A stretch of 64,000 bases of DNA from Oncomelania hupensis (GCA_036898135.1 JBAHVR010000303.1:61001-125000), one strand, 5' to 3'. Shown: positions 20,948-33,240, counted from the first letter of the stretch. The notes: generated by a model from the sequence alone, not told the origin. Numbers and translations: made by a program.

Positions 20948-21856
20948 AAGTAGTAATAGTAGTAGCGGTCGCAGGCATCCGTGTGGTCTCAGGAGAGCAT
21001 GAAGTAGCGCATCTAGGTATTGGTCATAGTGCAGCGTCTAGCGTGATTAGACAGGTCGATGCGGGAGTGGGAGAGATGTGTGGGAGAGGGGAGAAGGGAA
21101 GCGTGGGGAAGGGGGAGTCCCTCTCATACTTCCACCAGAAATATGGATGGCAACATTCATGCCCTAGCTTTTCTTGCGAGGCCCTAAGGTCGGCAGTAAC
21201 AGCCGATGATGTCTTTTCGAGAGCAGCAGTGCAAATTTGATTTATCTTTAGCACCGACATGGATCTGTCTGCATGGCTGTGTACCCCTCCAAAAAAAAGG
21301 AGATTCTAAAATCCTGTAGGAATAGCCTTTGAGCCTTGGTGGGCCCTGTGGTCAGTTTGTATGAACATCACGCACCCAAAGACACGTTTAAATAGTTTAT
21401 GTAGCGTGTACATGAGCCTTAAAGTGTGTCTGATGGTTTTGGTTCATTTGAAAACTTTTACACTTAAAAATATTATTTTTTTTATTGGAGAGTTGTTTGT
21501 TTTATTGAGATAAAAGATATCTGATAGGCGTATAAGCACCTTAAATGGTCATAGAGGTTCATGATAAGCTTACGAGAATTGGCTAGCAAAAGGGCCTCTT
21601 GCACATGCATTCATTGGGCGTCACTGACTTCAGGCTATGGGCACAACGTTGTTGCCCTCTTTTGCGCAAGCCACGCAGCAAAGCATTTGGGGTTTGTGGG
21701 TCACACTCCTCTTGTGACTGCAATTCTAAGGGAAGCAACCCATTTTACATCTATAGCAGACGACACTATGAACGCACGGACACGGCGTCTAGATTCAAAT
21801 TTCGCACAATATTAGACACTCTCCCCCAAAGTTTTTAAAAAAATGTTAAGCGAATA
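20948..21856. other. Unassigned DNA
   Basis: No gene or element recognised between the 575-bp element and the solo LTR. Confidence 0.3.
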
Positions 21857-22461
21857 TGTTACACTCCGTTTGATGGTGGTGTTTTCTATCAGTAGTAGAT
21901 TCAGCCCCAATGCGTGAATTCTCCTGATGAGTGTAAGTTCGGATTCGATTATCCACGCAACCCGTCCAATCAGCATACAAGTCACTGAGTCTTCGTATGA
22001 AGTTTTCCACTTTTATTCAGCACACATCAACATCTGCATACAATCGCCTTTTCACTTTTACAGCAACACAACACAACCTCTCAAAACAATGCGGCACATA
22101 CATAGCCTCTCTCTTCTCCCGAACACCCTGGATCAATCGAGTATGACGCAATTTAACCAATCGCTTCTAACTTCGTCATCACTGTTTTACGTCATACATC
22201 TTTCCTTTCTGTCCAAGCATGTTCTCAAACTTTCTACGCCTTCTCGCGAAGCTTCTATTGACAGTAAACAGGCAAATCTAGAGAATTCTCCAATAATATC
22301 GACCAACTAAAATTATCAACGTTATACAAAGCTTCCTCTAACCACAACGCAAACTCAAATCAAAGGTAAATAAACCCTTTTATTGAATACTTTGCAAAAC
22401 GAAACGATTAGATCTATCGTGCGCGTTTCAGACATACTATCCTTCGCGTTTCAACGTAACA
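21857..22461 (-). mobile_element. Solo LTR of the Ty3/gypsy-type family seen at 52724
   Basis: Starts TGTTACACTC and ends CAACGTAACA, and is homologous throughout to the 633-bp LTRs of the full element. 5-bp target duplication GAATA (21852-21856, 22462-22466). Strand is given relative to the full element's coding strand. Confidence 0.9.
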
Positions 22462-22865
22462 GAATAGTCATCTGTTCACGTTCAAGTAGACATTTTATCA
22501 CGTATTTTTTTCTTCACTGGCAATTTTGATATCAATTTCAGACGCACTTTAAATCCTCTTGGACCATTCAATAAAAGTGTCAGCATGACCATTCCCGAAA
22601 GACGAACTAAACCTTTTATACAGCAGTATGTAATTCCGTTATACAGCTAGCAGTATGTAGTTCCGTTGTACTGTACAGCAGTATGTGGTGTAGGTCTTAG
22701 GGCCTGTGCGAGTATACCCATAGAGAGATACTAAATCTATTATTCATGTTGTACATGAGTGACTGGATTGCTGGTCAGCCTTTGAGAGTTTACGTCTCAC
22801 TGAATTGATTGATGGCGAACATTTATTCCTTGTTAATATCCAAGCTATTACTAGCATAATCTATT

Positions 22866-23118
<253 letters not shown>

Positions 23119-23123
23119 TTATA

Positions 23124-23545
23124 AGGAGGCATTGTGGTCTAATGGTAGTGCTTCGGCTTGCGGATCGGAAGGTCCCGGGTTCGAGCCCTGGCCGGGCCAT
23201 TGTGTTGTGTCCCTGGGAAAGACACTTTACTCCTGTTTTCCTACTCCTTCGGATGAGAGTATAAACCGAGGTCTAGTCTGTGTCGCATACATTCCATCAT
23301 AACGGACTTTAAAGATCCTGACGCTCATGTCCTAGACGGGTGAGTGCCGGTGACAAGAAAACACCCAGCATTCACCTAGGTCCTTCTCCCCCATCCCTGG
23401 CTGCCCAGGATTGTGCTCAGTTGTCCGGGCGTCAGACCATGCGCCCAAAGGCTGCGGGTGGGCGTCTCGGGCGGCTTGAGTTAGATCCTGTATCGGCCAG
23501 CGCCTTGAGCAGCTCTTGAGCTGGAAAAGCGCTATATAAGAACGA

Positions 23546-23562
<17 letters not shown>
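23124..23562 (+). mobile_element. SINE family B, full length
   Basis: tRNA-like head with A-box TGGTCTAATGGTAGTGC and B-box GGTTCGAGCCC. The body of about 330 bp contains CCTACTCCTTCGGATGAG, GACGCTCATGTCC and GAGTTAGATCCTGTATCGG, with 3' end GCGCTATATAAG and an AAATA tail running into (AAT)n. The best copy in the window. Confidence 0.88.
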
Positions 23563-23602
<40 letters not shown>

Positions 23603-23603
23603 T

Positions 23604-24118
23604 ACATTACATTACATTACATTTAGGTCCAGCGGACTCTTCCGAGCCAAATCAGGACCGGACAACAGAAAGATCTGCTGAAACAACCCTAGTGGTAAAA
23701 CCGAAAGCTCTCCACCAGCCAGTCACTTTACAATAAAGACATCCCACACACAAAAACAAAATAGAATACAAACATCATTATAAATTATCAACAAAACACA
23801 TACATATAAAATGTCTACATTGCTAAATAATAACATCATAGGAAGCCCTAGTGACCACCTGGCAGAAAGCGTCCAATATTCCCAAGCTGATCCAACAGAC
23901 CTCATACACAAACAAGGAGTCTTGTCCCGGAAGAGTTTTCAAGAAAATAGGTAGGAGACTGGTCTAGCGAAGAAGACGATAGTATAGCAGATTGATAGAA
24001 AAGAGCAGGAATGAGAAAGAGCAAATGAGAAAGACAGCGACAGTGGGAATTTAAAGCACTAAATTTCCAGAAAGTGGGGATACTATTTATACTGAAACCC
24101 CCGGCACCCCAACGGGGG
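23604..24118 (-). mobile_element. 575-bp retroposon, copy 5
   Basis: Reverse complement with a TGTAATGTAATG tail, a small internal deletion around 23665 and another near 23745. It is inserted in (AAT)n on both sides (23563-23602, 24121-24178), so the target duplication cannot be delimited. Confidence 0.85.
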
Positions 24119-24120
24119 TT

Positions 24121-24178
<58 letters not shown>

Positions 24179-24180
24179 GT
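24121..24180 (+). repeat. (AAT)n microsatellite
   Basis: Immediately abuts the 5' end of 575-bp element copy 5. Confidence 0.95.
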
Positions 24181-24442
24181 GTGTAACATGTACATTTTTG
24201 GGCTAAGGATGAAAGTGGATTATTGTGTAGTTTTAATGTACATGCATATGATCAGTTCAGTTCAGTTTGTTTATTGTCTTTTCCAGCAAGCTGATAAGAC
24301 ATAAAAAAAAAAAATAGATTAGATTACCAACAGGAGAGTCCAGCAATACTTTGGACAGTTTGATTCCGAGTTGAAAATCTACATCACTGAAATTGACCTT
24401 CCCTTGCAATTCATATGGCAGTAAGGGCTTAATTTGATCACA

Positions 24443-25180
24443 TTAAAATAAAACATGCTGCAATGAGATAGATGCATCACAAACACACTTTACATCTTTA
24501 CAGTGCTTAGTTTTAATGGCATTGAGCAAAATTCTGTTAGTCATCGTAAGCACAGCTCTTGAGTAACCATTTAATGGATTGTCTTGTTTCTTAAAGTCAA
24601 GAGTACTTTTCATTATACTTTCAATTTCATTTTGAATTTCTTTTGAAGATTTCATAACTTCAATGTATCGAGAATTTAATTGTAAAGCACCTTGTTTAGC
24701 CCCTTTATCTGCTAATTCATTATAGAAAAAACCACAATGTGATGGTAACCAGCAGAAAGAGATGTTTGTGCCATTAATGATTAAGCTGTGAATAATATGT
24801 CTAATTTCTATTATTAAATCACTTCTATTTTTATTAGTTTGAGATTGTAACGCTTCTAGCACTGACATTGAATCAACACAAATAACTATTTGAAAAATAC
24901 TGATCTGAAGACTGGATATGTTTCTTAGTGCCATTAAGATTGCTATCAGTTCGGCTGTAAATATAGATATATTCTTGCCCAAGTAAAATGATTCGTTCAT
25001 TTTTAAATCAGGAATAACATATGCTGCACCTGTTTCACCTGATGATAAAACAGAACCGTCAGTATACACTTTTAAATGTTGAGAATAAACAGAATCTATG
25101 TGTTCACGAGCCTCAGTTGTAACTAAGTTACTATTAACACTTTTGAATGTGTTACAATAATGAATATCAAAATTACCCTT
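24443..25180 (-). pseudogene. LINE ORF2, RNase H domain
   Basis: Encodes a type I RNase H with its catalytic acidic residues visible: VYTDGSV (Asp), FTAELIAI (Glu), VCVDSMSVLE (Asp), and HCG...NELADKGAK (distal Asp after the conserved His). Such domains remove the RNA template during LINE integration. The frame is continuous with ORF2 once the LTR at 25181-26699 and one copy of its CCCTT duplication are ignored, so this is a severed exon-like piece of one ORF, not a separate gene. It ends at a stop at 24443, followed by a 3' UTR of about 170 bp. Confidence 0.85.
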
Positions 25181-26699
25181 TGTCATGAACCGAGCAGTTT
25201 ACCCTGCCCAGTGACTATTTAGCCTTGTGTAGTCATTGTAACATTAGAGAGAGGAGTGTATTACACAGCAGCAATTAAGGTACACAGCAGGCCACACACG
25301 GCGAGCGAGCCACACACAGCGCAGTGACTCAGCACTTGAACTTTGAATTTGACCGTTTTAACCAATGAGAGCAGGCATAGCGAGTAGAGCAGTTCTGACT
25401 GTGTCAGATCTTAGCGCAGTTTGAGTCAGTCGTGTGTGAGACGAGGAAGAGTCAACATCTCCATAGCTAGAGAAATCTCTTCACTCATAGACCAGGAAGC
25501 AGGACTTTAGAATCTTAGAATTCTATTAAGTCATCACGGGCCTGAACTTGTCAAACAGGTAAATGAACACCCTTCTGTTTCATCGTGATATATTTATATT
25601 AATGTTGAAAGTATGTTTGAAGAATTTGCTATGCATAAATGTGAATTGTTAATCCGAATTTGCGTGCCCATGTGGAAAAGCCGAACACGTGGCGAAACAC
25701 GACCGGTTGCGCCGCCATGTTGTATGCTGTACGGAACCACTGTTGTTTAACTTATATGTATGTTTGCAGACCAGTGGCTGTACCACTGAATGTTTATAAT
25801 ATTATTAATTCTGTATGTGTATAGTTAGCCACGATTTATATTTATGTATGTATAGGAATTTAGAGTGAGATTCCAGTGGACCCCGGAAGTAGCAGAATGT
25901 TCGTCGCTTATGTATAGAGATGTGGAGCTATCACTGAGGGCTACTTTGGCTTTCAGTGAGACGCTCTGCACAAACCGATTATTCAGGGTTGTGCAGAATT
26001 TCGTCTCTTATATTACAGACGAGCAGGCGAGCTATCCTGTGCGCCCCACTCCACAGAAACGACGAGTTGGTTGAGGAGCCTCTACCGCACAAGTCGGAAA
26101 GAGCTACCCGGAAAAACACCCTGTCAGACCCCACAGCGTGGCAAGGGAACCCAACTACACAACGACACAGGTGGACCAGAAGCTACCTCACAGAAGGACT
26201 TCGCACGCACCATCTAGCAGTTAAGTGTAAACCTAAAGGTGCACTTAAACTGATCGAAACAGGACCACAGTAGTCCAACTCTTCAGAAACTGTAAAACGG
26301 ACCACAGTAGTCCAAATCTACATGAAATATAATAGCAAGTGCCCGAGGAAGAAATAACAGCTGCCTAGACTATCAGCGATCGAACTATTAGCATTGACTG
26401 AGACTTTTTAAGTTATATTAGTACTTAGAGAATCTTGTATAGAGTAGAAGAAATAAATGTGTGATTTTAACTGTTATCAAGTGGCTGGACTACATATGAT
26501 TCATAGCCGTGTGAAAGCTAGTGTGACAGTAATCTTTTACCATTTTTCTATCTATTTCTGTACCCCAACCTTAACACAGAACGAGCTAAACAAATAAATT
26601 TATTAAAGTAATTCATAGGGTGACTTTCTAGCAGTTCCCACCGAATAAACGTGAGGGTCCATAATTCCATTGTGCAGAGCCCATAAACCCCACGTGACA
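25181..26699 (+). mobile_element. 1519-bp solo LTR inserted in the LINE
   Basis: Begins TGTCATGAAC and ends CACGTGACA. 5-bp target duplication CCCTT (25176-25180, 26700-26704). Removing the insert and one duplication restores the LINE reading frame, which strongly supports the boundaries. An AATAAA at about 26450 and an ACCAATGAGAG (CCAAT-type) motif near 25360 suggest + orientation. No tRNA primer site or coding region is present, so it is read as a solo LTR. The family is not recognised. Confidence 0.8.
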
Positions 26700-26704
26700 C
26701 CCTT

Positions 26705-29561
26705 CATCATCTCCCAAGGAGGCATTGGTGAAGAAATATCTGTCTTAAGTCTTTTTATGTCCTCTACCGTAGAATCAAGTAAGTCTTTAGTATATGTAGA
26801 AATCGTTTCTAAGAATCTAACATTTTGTGCTCGTTTTGGGTATTCTAAATCAGACCTAAACAACAACTCTTCATTAGTACTATTGCAAATATTATGTGCT
26901 CTTACGATATATTTAACACAAGCCAACTTTCTCTGTTCATCCAGGGGCATAATTCCTGCTAACATATAAGCTTTAGATGTATTTGTATGCACAGGAACAC
27001 CTAGGGCTAATTTTATAGCCTTGCTATCTAGACTTTTCAACTTATTTAAATAACTCTTCGGAGCTGAAAAATATGCTTCCTGCCCGTACGTTAATTTAGA
27101 TCTGACAAGTGAAGTTGCTAAATGAACGAGTGTCTTTATATCTTGACCCCAAGATTTTGTACTAATGATCTTTAATAAATAATAACTTTTTAAAGCATTC
27201 TGAAGTAAATACTCAATATGTCTTGTCCATTTTAACTTCCTTGTTAGATATACACCTAAAAATTTAATCTCAGCAGTATATTCAATTTCTTCGTTTTCTA
27301 TCAATATTTTAGGCAGTTTTCTTGGTACTTGACAGTTATTAAAAAGCATCATTTTAGTTTTTTCCTTAGATAATTCTAGGCCATTAAATATCATGTACTT
27401 GTTTAAACTATTTATTTTTGTTTGATAAACTAAAGTAATGTGTTTTATTTCATACAAAGAAGTTTTCTTTTTTAGATTAACATTCATCCATATAGCAAAG
27501 TCATCAGCATATTGAACAAGAGTAACCCTGTTACTGAAAACTTTTGGCAAATCGTAGATTAAAATGTTGAACAAAATTGGAGATATTATTGCCCCTTGAG
27601 GAATACTCATATTCGTCGAATGACTTGATGAATAACAATTTCCAACTTTAACTTTTATAGATCTATTTTGTAAGAAAGTTTTTATAAAATTATACATGTG
27701 TCCAGATAATCCAATTTGCTTTATTTTGAAAAGTAAACGTGCATGCCAAACTCTGTCGTATGCTCTTGTAATATCAAAAAATGTTGTTAAAACTCCTTTA
27801 CGCTTTGCAAATTGTCTTTTAATATGCGTTGTTAGCTTAACTAAATGATCAACAGTCGATCGGCCTTTTTGAAACCCAGCTTGATTGATAGGAATTATTT
27901 TTTGTTTGACGCAATAATGTGATAACCGTTCCAATACAACTTTCTCCATTATTTTACAGGCATGTGACGTCAACGCGATAGGCCTATAACTTGAAACAAC
28001 ACTGCGAGATTTGCCAGATTTTGGTAATGGGATAATTAGAGATGTTTTCCAGAATTCGGGCAAGATACCTTTTGCCCAACTATATGCTATAATTTCATGT
28101 AAAATGTGGAGCCAATTGTCAGGAATATTAGATAAAAGTTTGTATGAGATTCCGTCTAATCCTACGGCTGAATTGTTTGGTCCAAATTGTAATACTACAT
28201 TTTTAACTTCTTCAAACGTTATGTCGGCATTAAAATATAAACTATTATTGGGTAGAGGAGGCTCAAATGTAGGACTATTTTCTTCATTTTCTCTTTGTTG
28301 TTGTATGTGACTAGGCAAACTAGACGACTGACTAACATTAGCAAATATTTTTACAAATTCATCAGCCTTCTCTAATGATGTTGGAAATGTATTATTTGTT
28401 AGCTTTATGGGACATTTAGGGAGACTGTATCCATTTTTCATTTCTGACAACTTTTTCCAAATTTTAGCTGAGTCCTGATAACTATTGATTTCAGAAGTAC
28501 AATAATTTGACCAAAATGCTTGTTTTTCGCTAGCAATGGTTTTGTTACAATTTATTTTTGTCTTCTTCATTTCAATAAATGATTGTTCTGTTCTATTTTT
28601 CAACCATGTTTTATATGCTACCTTTTTCTCTTTTACTGCATTTTTACACTGTTCGTTCCACCAAATATTTCCGGTTCGGGATTTTTTCGTATATGTTTTT
28701 TTCTTGGGAATAGACCTAGAAGCTGCGTCATGAATACTCTTAACAAAAGTATTATACACTTCATTAATATCGTTCTTCTTAGTAAAAGAAGTATCAGTAT
28801 GTAATAAAATTTCTTTAAAGTTATCCCAATTAGCCCGAGCATAGTGATATTTTGCCACAGGATCTTGCTCAATGCCCACTTCAACACAATCATTGCAAGT
28901 GATTACGATAGGAAGGTGATCACTGCCTAAAGTATCCGTCTCAACCTCCCATATACAGTCTGCATAAAGATCAGGAGTAGTAAAAGATAGTTCAATGGCA
29001 GATGGTTGATGTGTAGATACATCTGGCACGCGAGTGATTCTTCCATCGTTAAGTAATAAAAAGTCAGAGTTAACAATAAGTTCACTTAGACGGTTTCTGG
29101 AAAAGTAACAGTTATCATCCCAAAGAGACGAGTGGGTATTAAAATCTCCACAAAAAATACTGGATTCTGACACATTAAAAGATTGCATCCAGTCAAGGTT
29201 TGCATGATCTGTTCCCTTAGGATAATAAACAGAGAAAATGTTTACACACAACTGACTATTTATCTTGATTTTCGCACATGCGCAATAGCTATCACAATCG
29301 TTTATACTGGTAGGACTCAATAAATCATAATCCAAGTCATGACGAATGTAAATTGCAGCCTGGACTTTATCACTGTTTGTGTTGATTATGGGAGGATAAT
29401 AATACCCCTTCAGTTTTGGTAGCTTGCGTTTGTTTAACATTTAATGACTGTAAGGCTAGAACATGGTGGTCTGTTTCAGACAAATATTGTTCCAAATAAT
29501 GTAAATTAGTAACTAGCGAGCGACAGTTCCACTGAAATACTGAAAGTTTTTCACTTTTCAT
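26705..29561 (-). pseudogene. LINE ORF2, endonuclease and reverse transcriptase
   Basis: About 945 codons are open from 29440 to the LTR insertion, and the true N terminus starts at 29561 (MKSEKLSVFQWNCRS). The endonuclease shows WNCRS, FCGDFNTHSSLWDD and SDHLP. RT shows SYRPIALTS, NQAGFQKGRSTVDH, FFDITRAYDRVW, IPQGAIISPILFN and an intact YADD box. The two N-terminal frames are offset at the CCCC run 29405-29408, where one base too many explains the shift. Apart from that and the LTR, no lesion is visible, so this is a fairly young copy. Product: ORF2 polyprotein that nicks target DNA and reverse-transcribes LINE RNA. Confidence 0.88.
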
Positions 29562-29696
29562 ACTACAAAAACTAAAAACATATGGATATTCAACTATAAC
29601 TATAACTTGGATCTAGAAAAAGAGTCATCAAACTTTTAGCTCTTTTTGTTAGTGCTACGCTAATGGAGACTGAAAGGAAGTAGATCTCCAGCACGC

Positions 29697-30020
29697 TCAG
29701 TACCACATGGTAGGAAACTGTATTGGAGAGTGTGGGTAGAAGTTACCCCTCCAGTCATAATAACCAGGAGGGTTGGCTGCATGACGGTAGTTGCGCGCAG
29801 CTTTCCGTGGCTTCTCCCACAGCAGTCTTCCGACGCTGCGACCGATGTTTCCAGCCAGGGTACTGCTGCCTCGTCTGGTGGGATGGAGGCGATCGTAGCG
29901 AAGACCAAAGGGTGGCAAGTTGTCATGGCTGATGAAGACGATCTTGTCGTTGTCAGCCAACTCCGTGAGCACCATCGCGTTAAACAAATCACGCTTCTTC
30001 TGGAGTGATATGCATATGAA
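29697..30020 (-). pseudogene. LINE ORF1 C-terminal part (SGNH esterase-like)
   Basis: The minus-strand frame ends at 29697 and reads KIVFISHDNLPPFGL, YDRLHPTRRGSSTLAGNI, then an Arg/Tyr-rich tail. The D-x-x-H motif in YDRLHPT, followed by G..LAGN, is like the C-terminal catalytic block of SGNH/GDSL hydrolases, which occur in ORF1 of some LINEs. Only this last block is present. The N-terminal part is lost by 5' truncation. The position about 130 bp before ORF2 fits ORF1. The esterase call is inference from one motif. Confidence 0.5.
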
Positions 30021-30149
30021 TTTAAGTTGTCATTCTGCACCTGATGTAATTGTTGTTGGGGTAATAAAGTTGTGTTGTGTTCTGTTGTTCTATGTATTTG
30101 TCACTGGTGTTGTCTGTACAGGTGTATTCGTTGTTTAAATGTGAGCCTG

Positions 30150-30350
30150 CCCGATGTGTGTGTGTGTGTGTATGGGGGAGGGGGGGGTGTTTGTATGTGT
30201 GTGTGCGCGCACGCGCGAGCATTTATTGTATATTTTCAGCGACATGTCACATTTTTATTGGTGTTGGTTTTTTAATTGTTGGTGTGTGTGTGTGTGTTTT
30301 TTTTTTTATTTTTTTTTTAAAATACAGATTTCTTGACTGACTTGACTTGA
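30150..30350 (+). repeat. GT/GC-rich and T-rich low complexity with a (TTGAC)n end
   Basis: GT tracts at 30157-30210 and 30281-30297, poly-T at 30298-30320, and TTGACTGACTTGACTTGACT at 30332-30351. The last is the same short-repeat tail type as the LINE at 37056 and may mark a degraded 3' end. Confidence 0.6.
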
Positions 30351-30479
30351 CTCCGTATAGGTGTTCATGTATAAGTGTTATGGCAGAAAGCTAGTCTACA
30401 ATGCCGAAGAGTGTGCGTTTAATCCCCGACTGAGACGAATATAATACTTAACGTAGCTATAAGAGATAAACAAATAAAC

Positions 30480-30616
30480 ACTTTACACGTAAATACATAA
30501 ATAAATAAATACATAAATAAATAAATAATACAAGTAAATAAATAAATAAATAAATAAAGAAAGTAAGAAAGAAAGAAAGAAAAAATACAAGTAAATAAAT
30601 AAAGAAGAAAGAAAGT

Positions 30617-30656
<40 letters not shown>

Positions 30657-30800
30657 AACTTTTACAAGTAAAGATTTACTTTTTTTTTGTTCAAACAAAT
30701 AAATAATGCAAATAAATACATTTTAAAAAGTAAGAAATAAAAAGAAAGAAAGAAAGAAACAATGAAAAATACTAAAATAAAATTTAAAATAAAGAATGAT
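30480..30800 (+). repeat. (AAAT)n and (GAAA)n low-complexity stretch
   Basis: Alternating AAATA and GAAA arrays. No coding content. Confidence 0.92.
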
Positions 30801-31062
30801 TTTGAACAAACAAATGGATAAACTATACCTATACTATTTTAAAACCCCCAATCCTTGCTTTTTAAAAATATACCAATAAATCAGTTTTATCCCGCAATGC
30901 AATCTTCTGCAGCAGTGCCGCCAGACGTATTAACTATGCAGAACTAAATCATGTTATTCAGCTCGTCACTTTCCTAAATGATTGCAGTCTCACAGACGGT
31001 CTCAACAAAACACCTGAAAGTTTTGGAACTAATTTGAGAAGGCTGACAAGAATGCTACATCG

Positions 31063-31167
<105 letters not shown>

Positions 31168-31262
31168 TCTGTTAAACTCTAAATAAATAAATTGAAAAAA
31201 ACACACAATTACCACAAAAAAAAGAGAATAAAAATTAAATTAATAAAATAATAAAATAAATA

Positions 31263-31510
31263 ATGAAGGATGCTGTCACGCGCTGTTTCTTCGATCGATC
31301 TCAAAGCGCGTGGATCTGAAAAAAATCGCTATTACAGGAGTCGGAATAGAAATACATTTTTATTTTTAAAATTTTATATTGACTGCACCCAAACCATTAC
31401 TGAAGGGAGGGAGGAAACCATAGTACCCAGAGAAAACCCTCGGTAAGTTACGTAAGTATGTCCATGCGAGGTTCGAACCCACGACCCTCGGCCTAGTTCA
31501 CTATGACCTG
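31263..31510 (-). mobile_element. SINE family A, most of the unit
   Basis: + strand order GGATGCTGTCACGCGC, CGTGGATCTG, GAAGGGAGGGAGGAAACC, AGTACCCAGAGAAAACCCTC and GAGGTTCGAACCC (B-box). The A-box end is degraded at about 31500. Confidence 0.78.
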
Positions 31511-32399
31511 ATTTACCAGGCCCACCTCATGTAAGCGAATTGTTTCAGCCCAAAAGGAGAGTTTAGGAAATGATTTGTAGTCGGTTCTCGTCTTCAGTTC
31601 AACACTGGGGAAACGGATAATCCTATTTCCTTGCTTTATGTCTTGGCACGGAACTGAACCTTTCTCTGCTTGACTAAAAGTTGCTGTACCAAGTATTTCC
31701 CCATGCAATGTCCTGGCAATGTCCCCGCAGTCCCACTCACACTGACGTTGTCCTTCCCGATTTCGTCCAGAGGTATTTTCTTTAAAGGATCTTCACCTCA
31801 CACTCACTCATCCCACTAAGTATTATCATATTTTGTCAATATTGTTGTTGTTGTTGTTGATTTCCCACCTTTGTTTATTATCTCGGTTTTCTTGTTCTTC
31901 CTCCCCCCCCCCACACCACCCTCTTTTTCTCTCCCTCTCTCTCTTTTCTCCGAGTCCTTACAGCTCAATGATTTGTGTTTGTATTTTTTGGTACACTAAT
32001 TATTATTTATTTTCTTTACACATGTATTTTGTTTACGTTTTATCGTCCGCTAGAGACATCTGAAGTGTTTTCTTCAATACAATTATGTTTCAACCAATGT
32101 TATGGTTGGTACTTTTATTAACGTCTTTTTTCATCAAGATGATAAAGACCATACAAACAGATTCACGCATTTAAACAGACACATATCAACACACATACAT
32201 ACACACAGAGACTATTACTATCTCTCTAACATAACAATAACAATCTGAGTTAAATAAAACGAGCGCTGGAGAATCGATTAAAATGATTATAAAAAGTTAT
32301 TATTAGAATTATTGCTGTTATTATTGGTGGTGTTTTTTTTATCCATATTCCCCAGGTCATGTTTTGTTTCGTAAAAAGGCGAACGGAAGCCTTGGCTTC

Positions 32400-32463
32400 T
32401 TTCTTCTTGTGCTTCTTCTTCTTCTTTGAGCTCTTCTTCTTCTTCTACAATGACTACTAAGCT

Positions 32464-32502
<39 letters not shown>

Positions 32503-32505
32503 ATG

Positions 32506-32550
<45 letters not shown>

Positions 32551-32571
32551 ATGTACTACTACTACCATTAG

Positions 32572-32618
<47 letters not shown>

Positions 32619-32640
32619 TTACTAACACTACTATTACTAC
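32400..32640 (+). repeat. (CTT)n and (ACT)n microsatellite
   Basis: A short CTT block, then about 55 ACT units with three interruptions. The family B SINE starts right after it. Confidence 0.95.
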
Positions 32641-32641
32641 T

Positions 32642-32890
32642 GATGGTGGCCGAATGGTTAGAGCGTTGGCTTGCGGATCGGAAGGTCCCGGGTTCGAGCC
32701 CAGGCCGGGGCATTGTGTTGTGTCCTTGGAAAAGACACTTTACTCCCGTTTCCTACTCCTTCGGATGAGAGTATAAACCGAGGTCCAGTCTGTGTCGCAT
32801 ACATTACATCATAACGGACTTTAAAGATCCTGACGCTCATGTCCTAGACGGGTGAGTGCCGATAACAAGAACACACCCAGCATGCATCTT
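32642..32890 (+). mobile_element. SINE family B, head and first half
   Basis: A-box TGGCCGAATGGTTAGAGC, B-box GGTTCGAGCCC, then CCTACTCCTTCGGATGAG and GACGCTCATGTCC. It breaks off after CACACCCAGCATGCA. Confidence 0.83.
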
Positions 32891-32956
32891 GGTCAAAAGT
32901 GCCATAATGATCAACACGATTGATTGTGGGCATATACGGCAAAACAAAGCAAACAA

Positions 32957-32957
32957 A

Positions 32958-32988
<31 letters not shown>

Positions 32989-33022
32989 CTTCTTCTTCTT
33001 CTTCTTCTTCTTCTTCTTCTTC
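32957..33022 (+). repeat. (CTT)n microsatellite
   Basis: About 22 units. Confidence 0.95.
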
Positions 33023-33073
33023 AGTATACTATGGATACTCCGCCGGAACGAAGAAATGAATCCACAATTTTTA

Positions 33074-33240
33074 AGTCTCAGCGATGAAGTGTAGACATTT
33101 CGCCTGCCAAACCGATAACCCAGGTTGGTTCGAATCCCGTAGTGGGCACACCTTTTTTCTCTTTTAAATGGCCATGTTTCTCTTGTGCATCTTAGCAGTC
33201 TAATTGCTCTGATGGTTTATTGTTGATTAAGGTCTCCAAA
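33074..33240 (+). mobile_element. SINE family C, diverged copy
   Basis: Shares CGCCTGCCAAACCGATAACCC, B-box GGTTCGAATCCCGT, GGCCAT, CTTAGCAGT and GGTTTATTGTTGATTAAGGTC with the three better copies. The A-box end is degraded. Confidence 0.65.

Larger units (their letters stand above)
24250..30020 (-). mobile_element. I-like LINE (APE endonuclease, RT, RNase H), interrupted by a solo LTR
   Basis: A minus-strand non-LTR retrotransposon. From 5': an ORF1 tail (to 29697), ORF2 with an apurinic-type endonuclease, RT and RNase H (29561 to 24443 with an LTR insertion), then a 3' UTR with AATAAAC and a (CTGAA)n-type tail at 24253-24275. RT plus RNase H plus endonuclease places it in the I/Jockey superfamily. 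The exact clade is not certain. 5'-truncated near 30020. Confidence 0.88.

Noticed and set aside
30022..30340. Cys/Val-rich frames
   Set aside because: GT-repeat translations.
32357..32776. Poly-Ser/Thr/Val frames on both strands
   Set aside because: (ACT)n microsatellite plus a family B SINE head.
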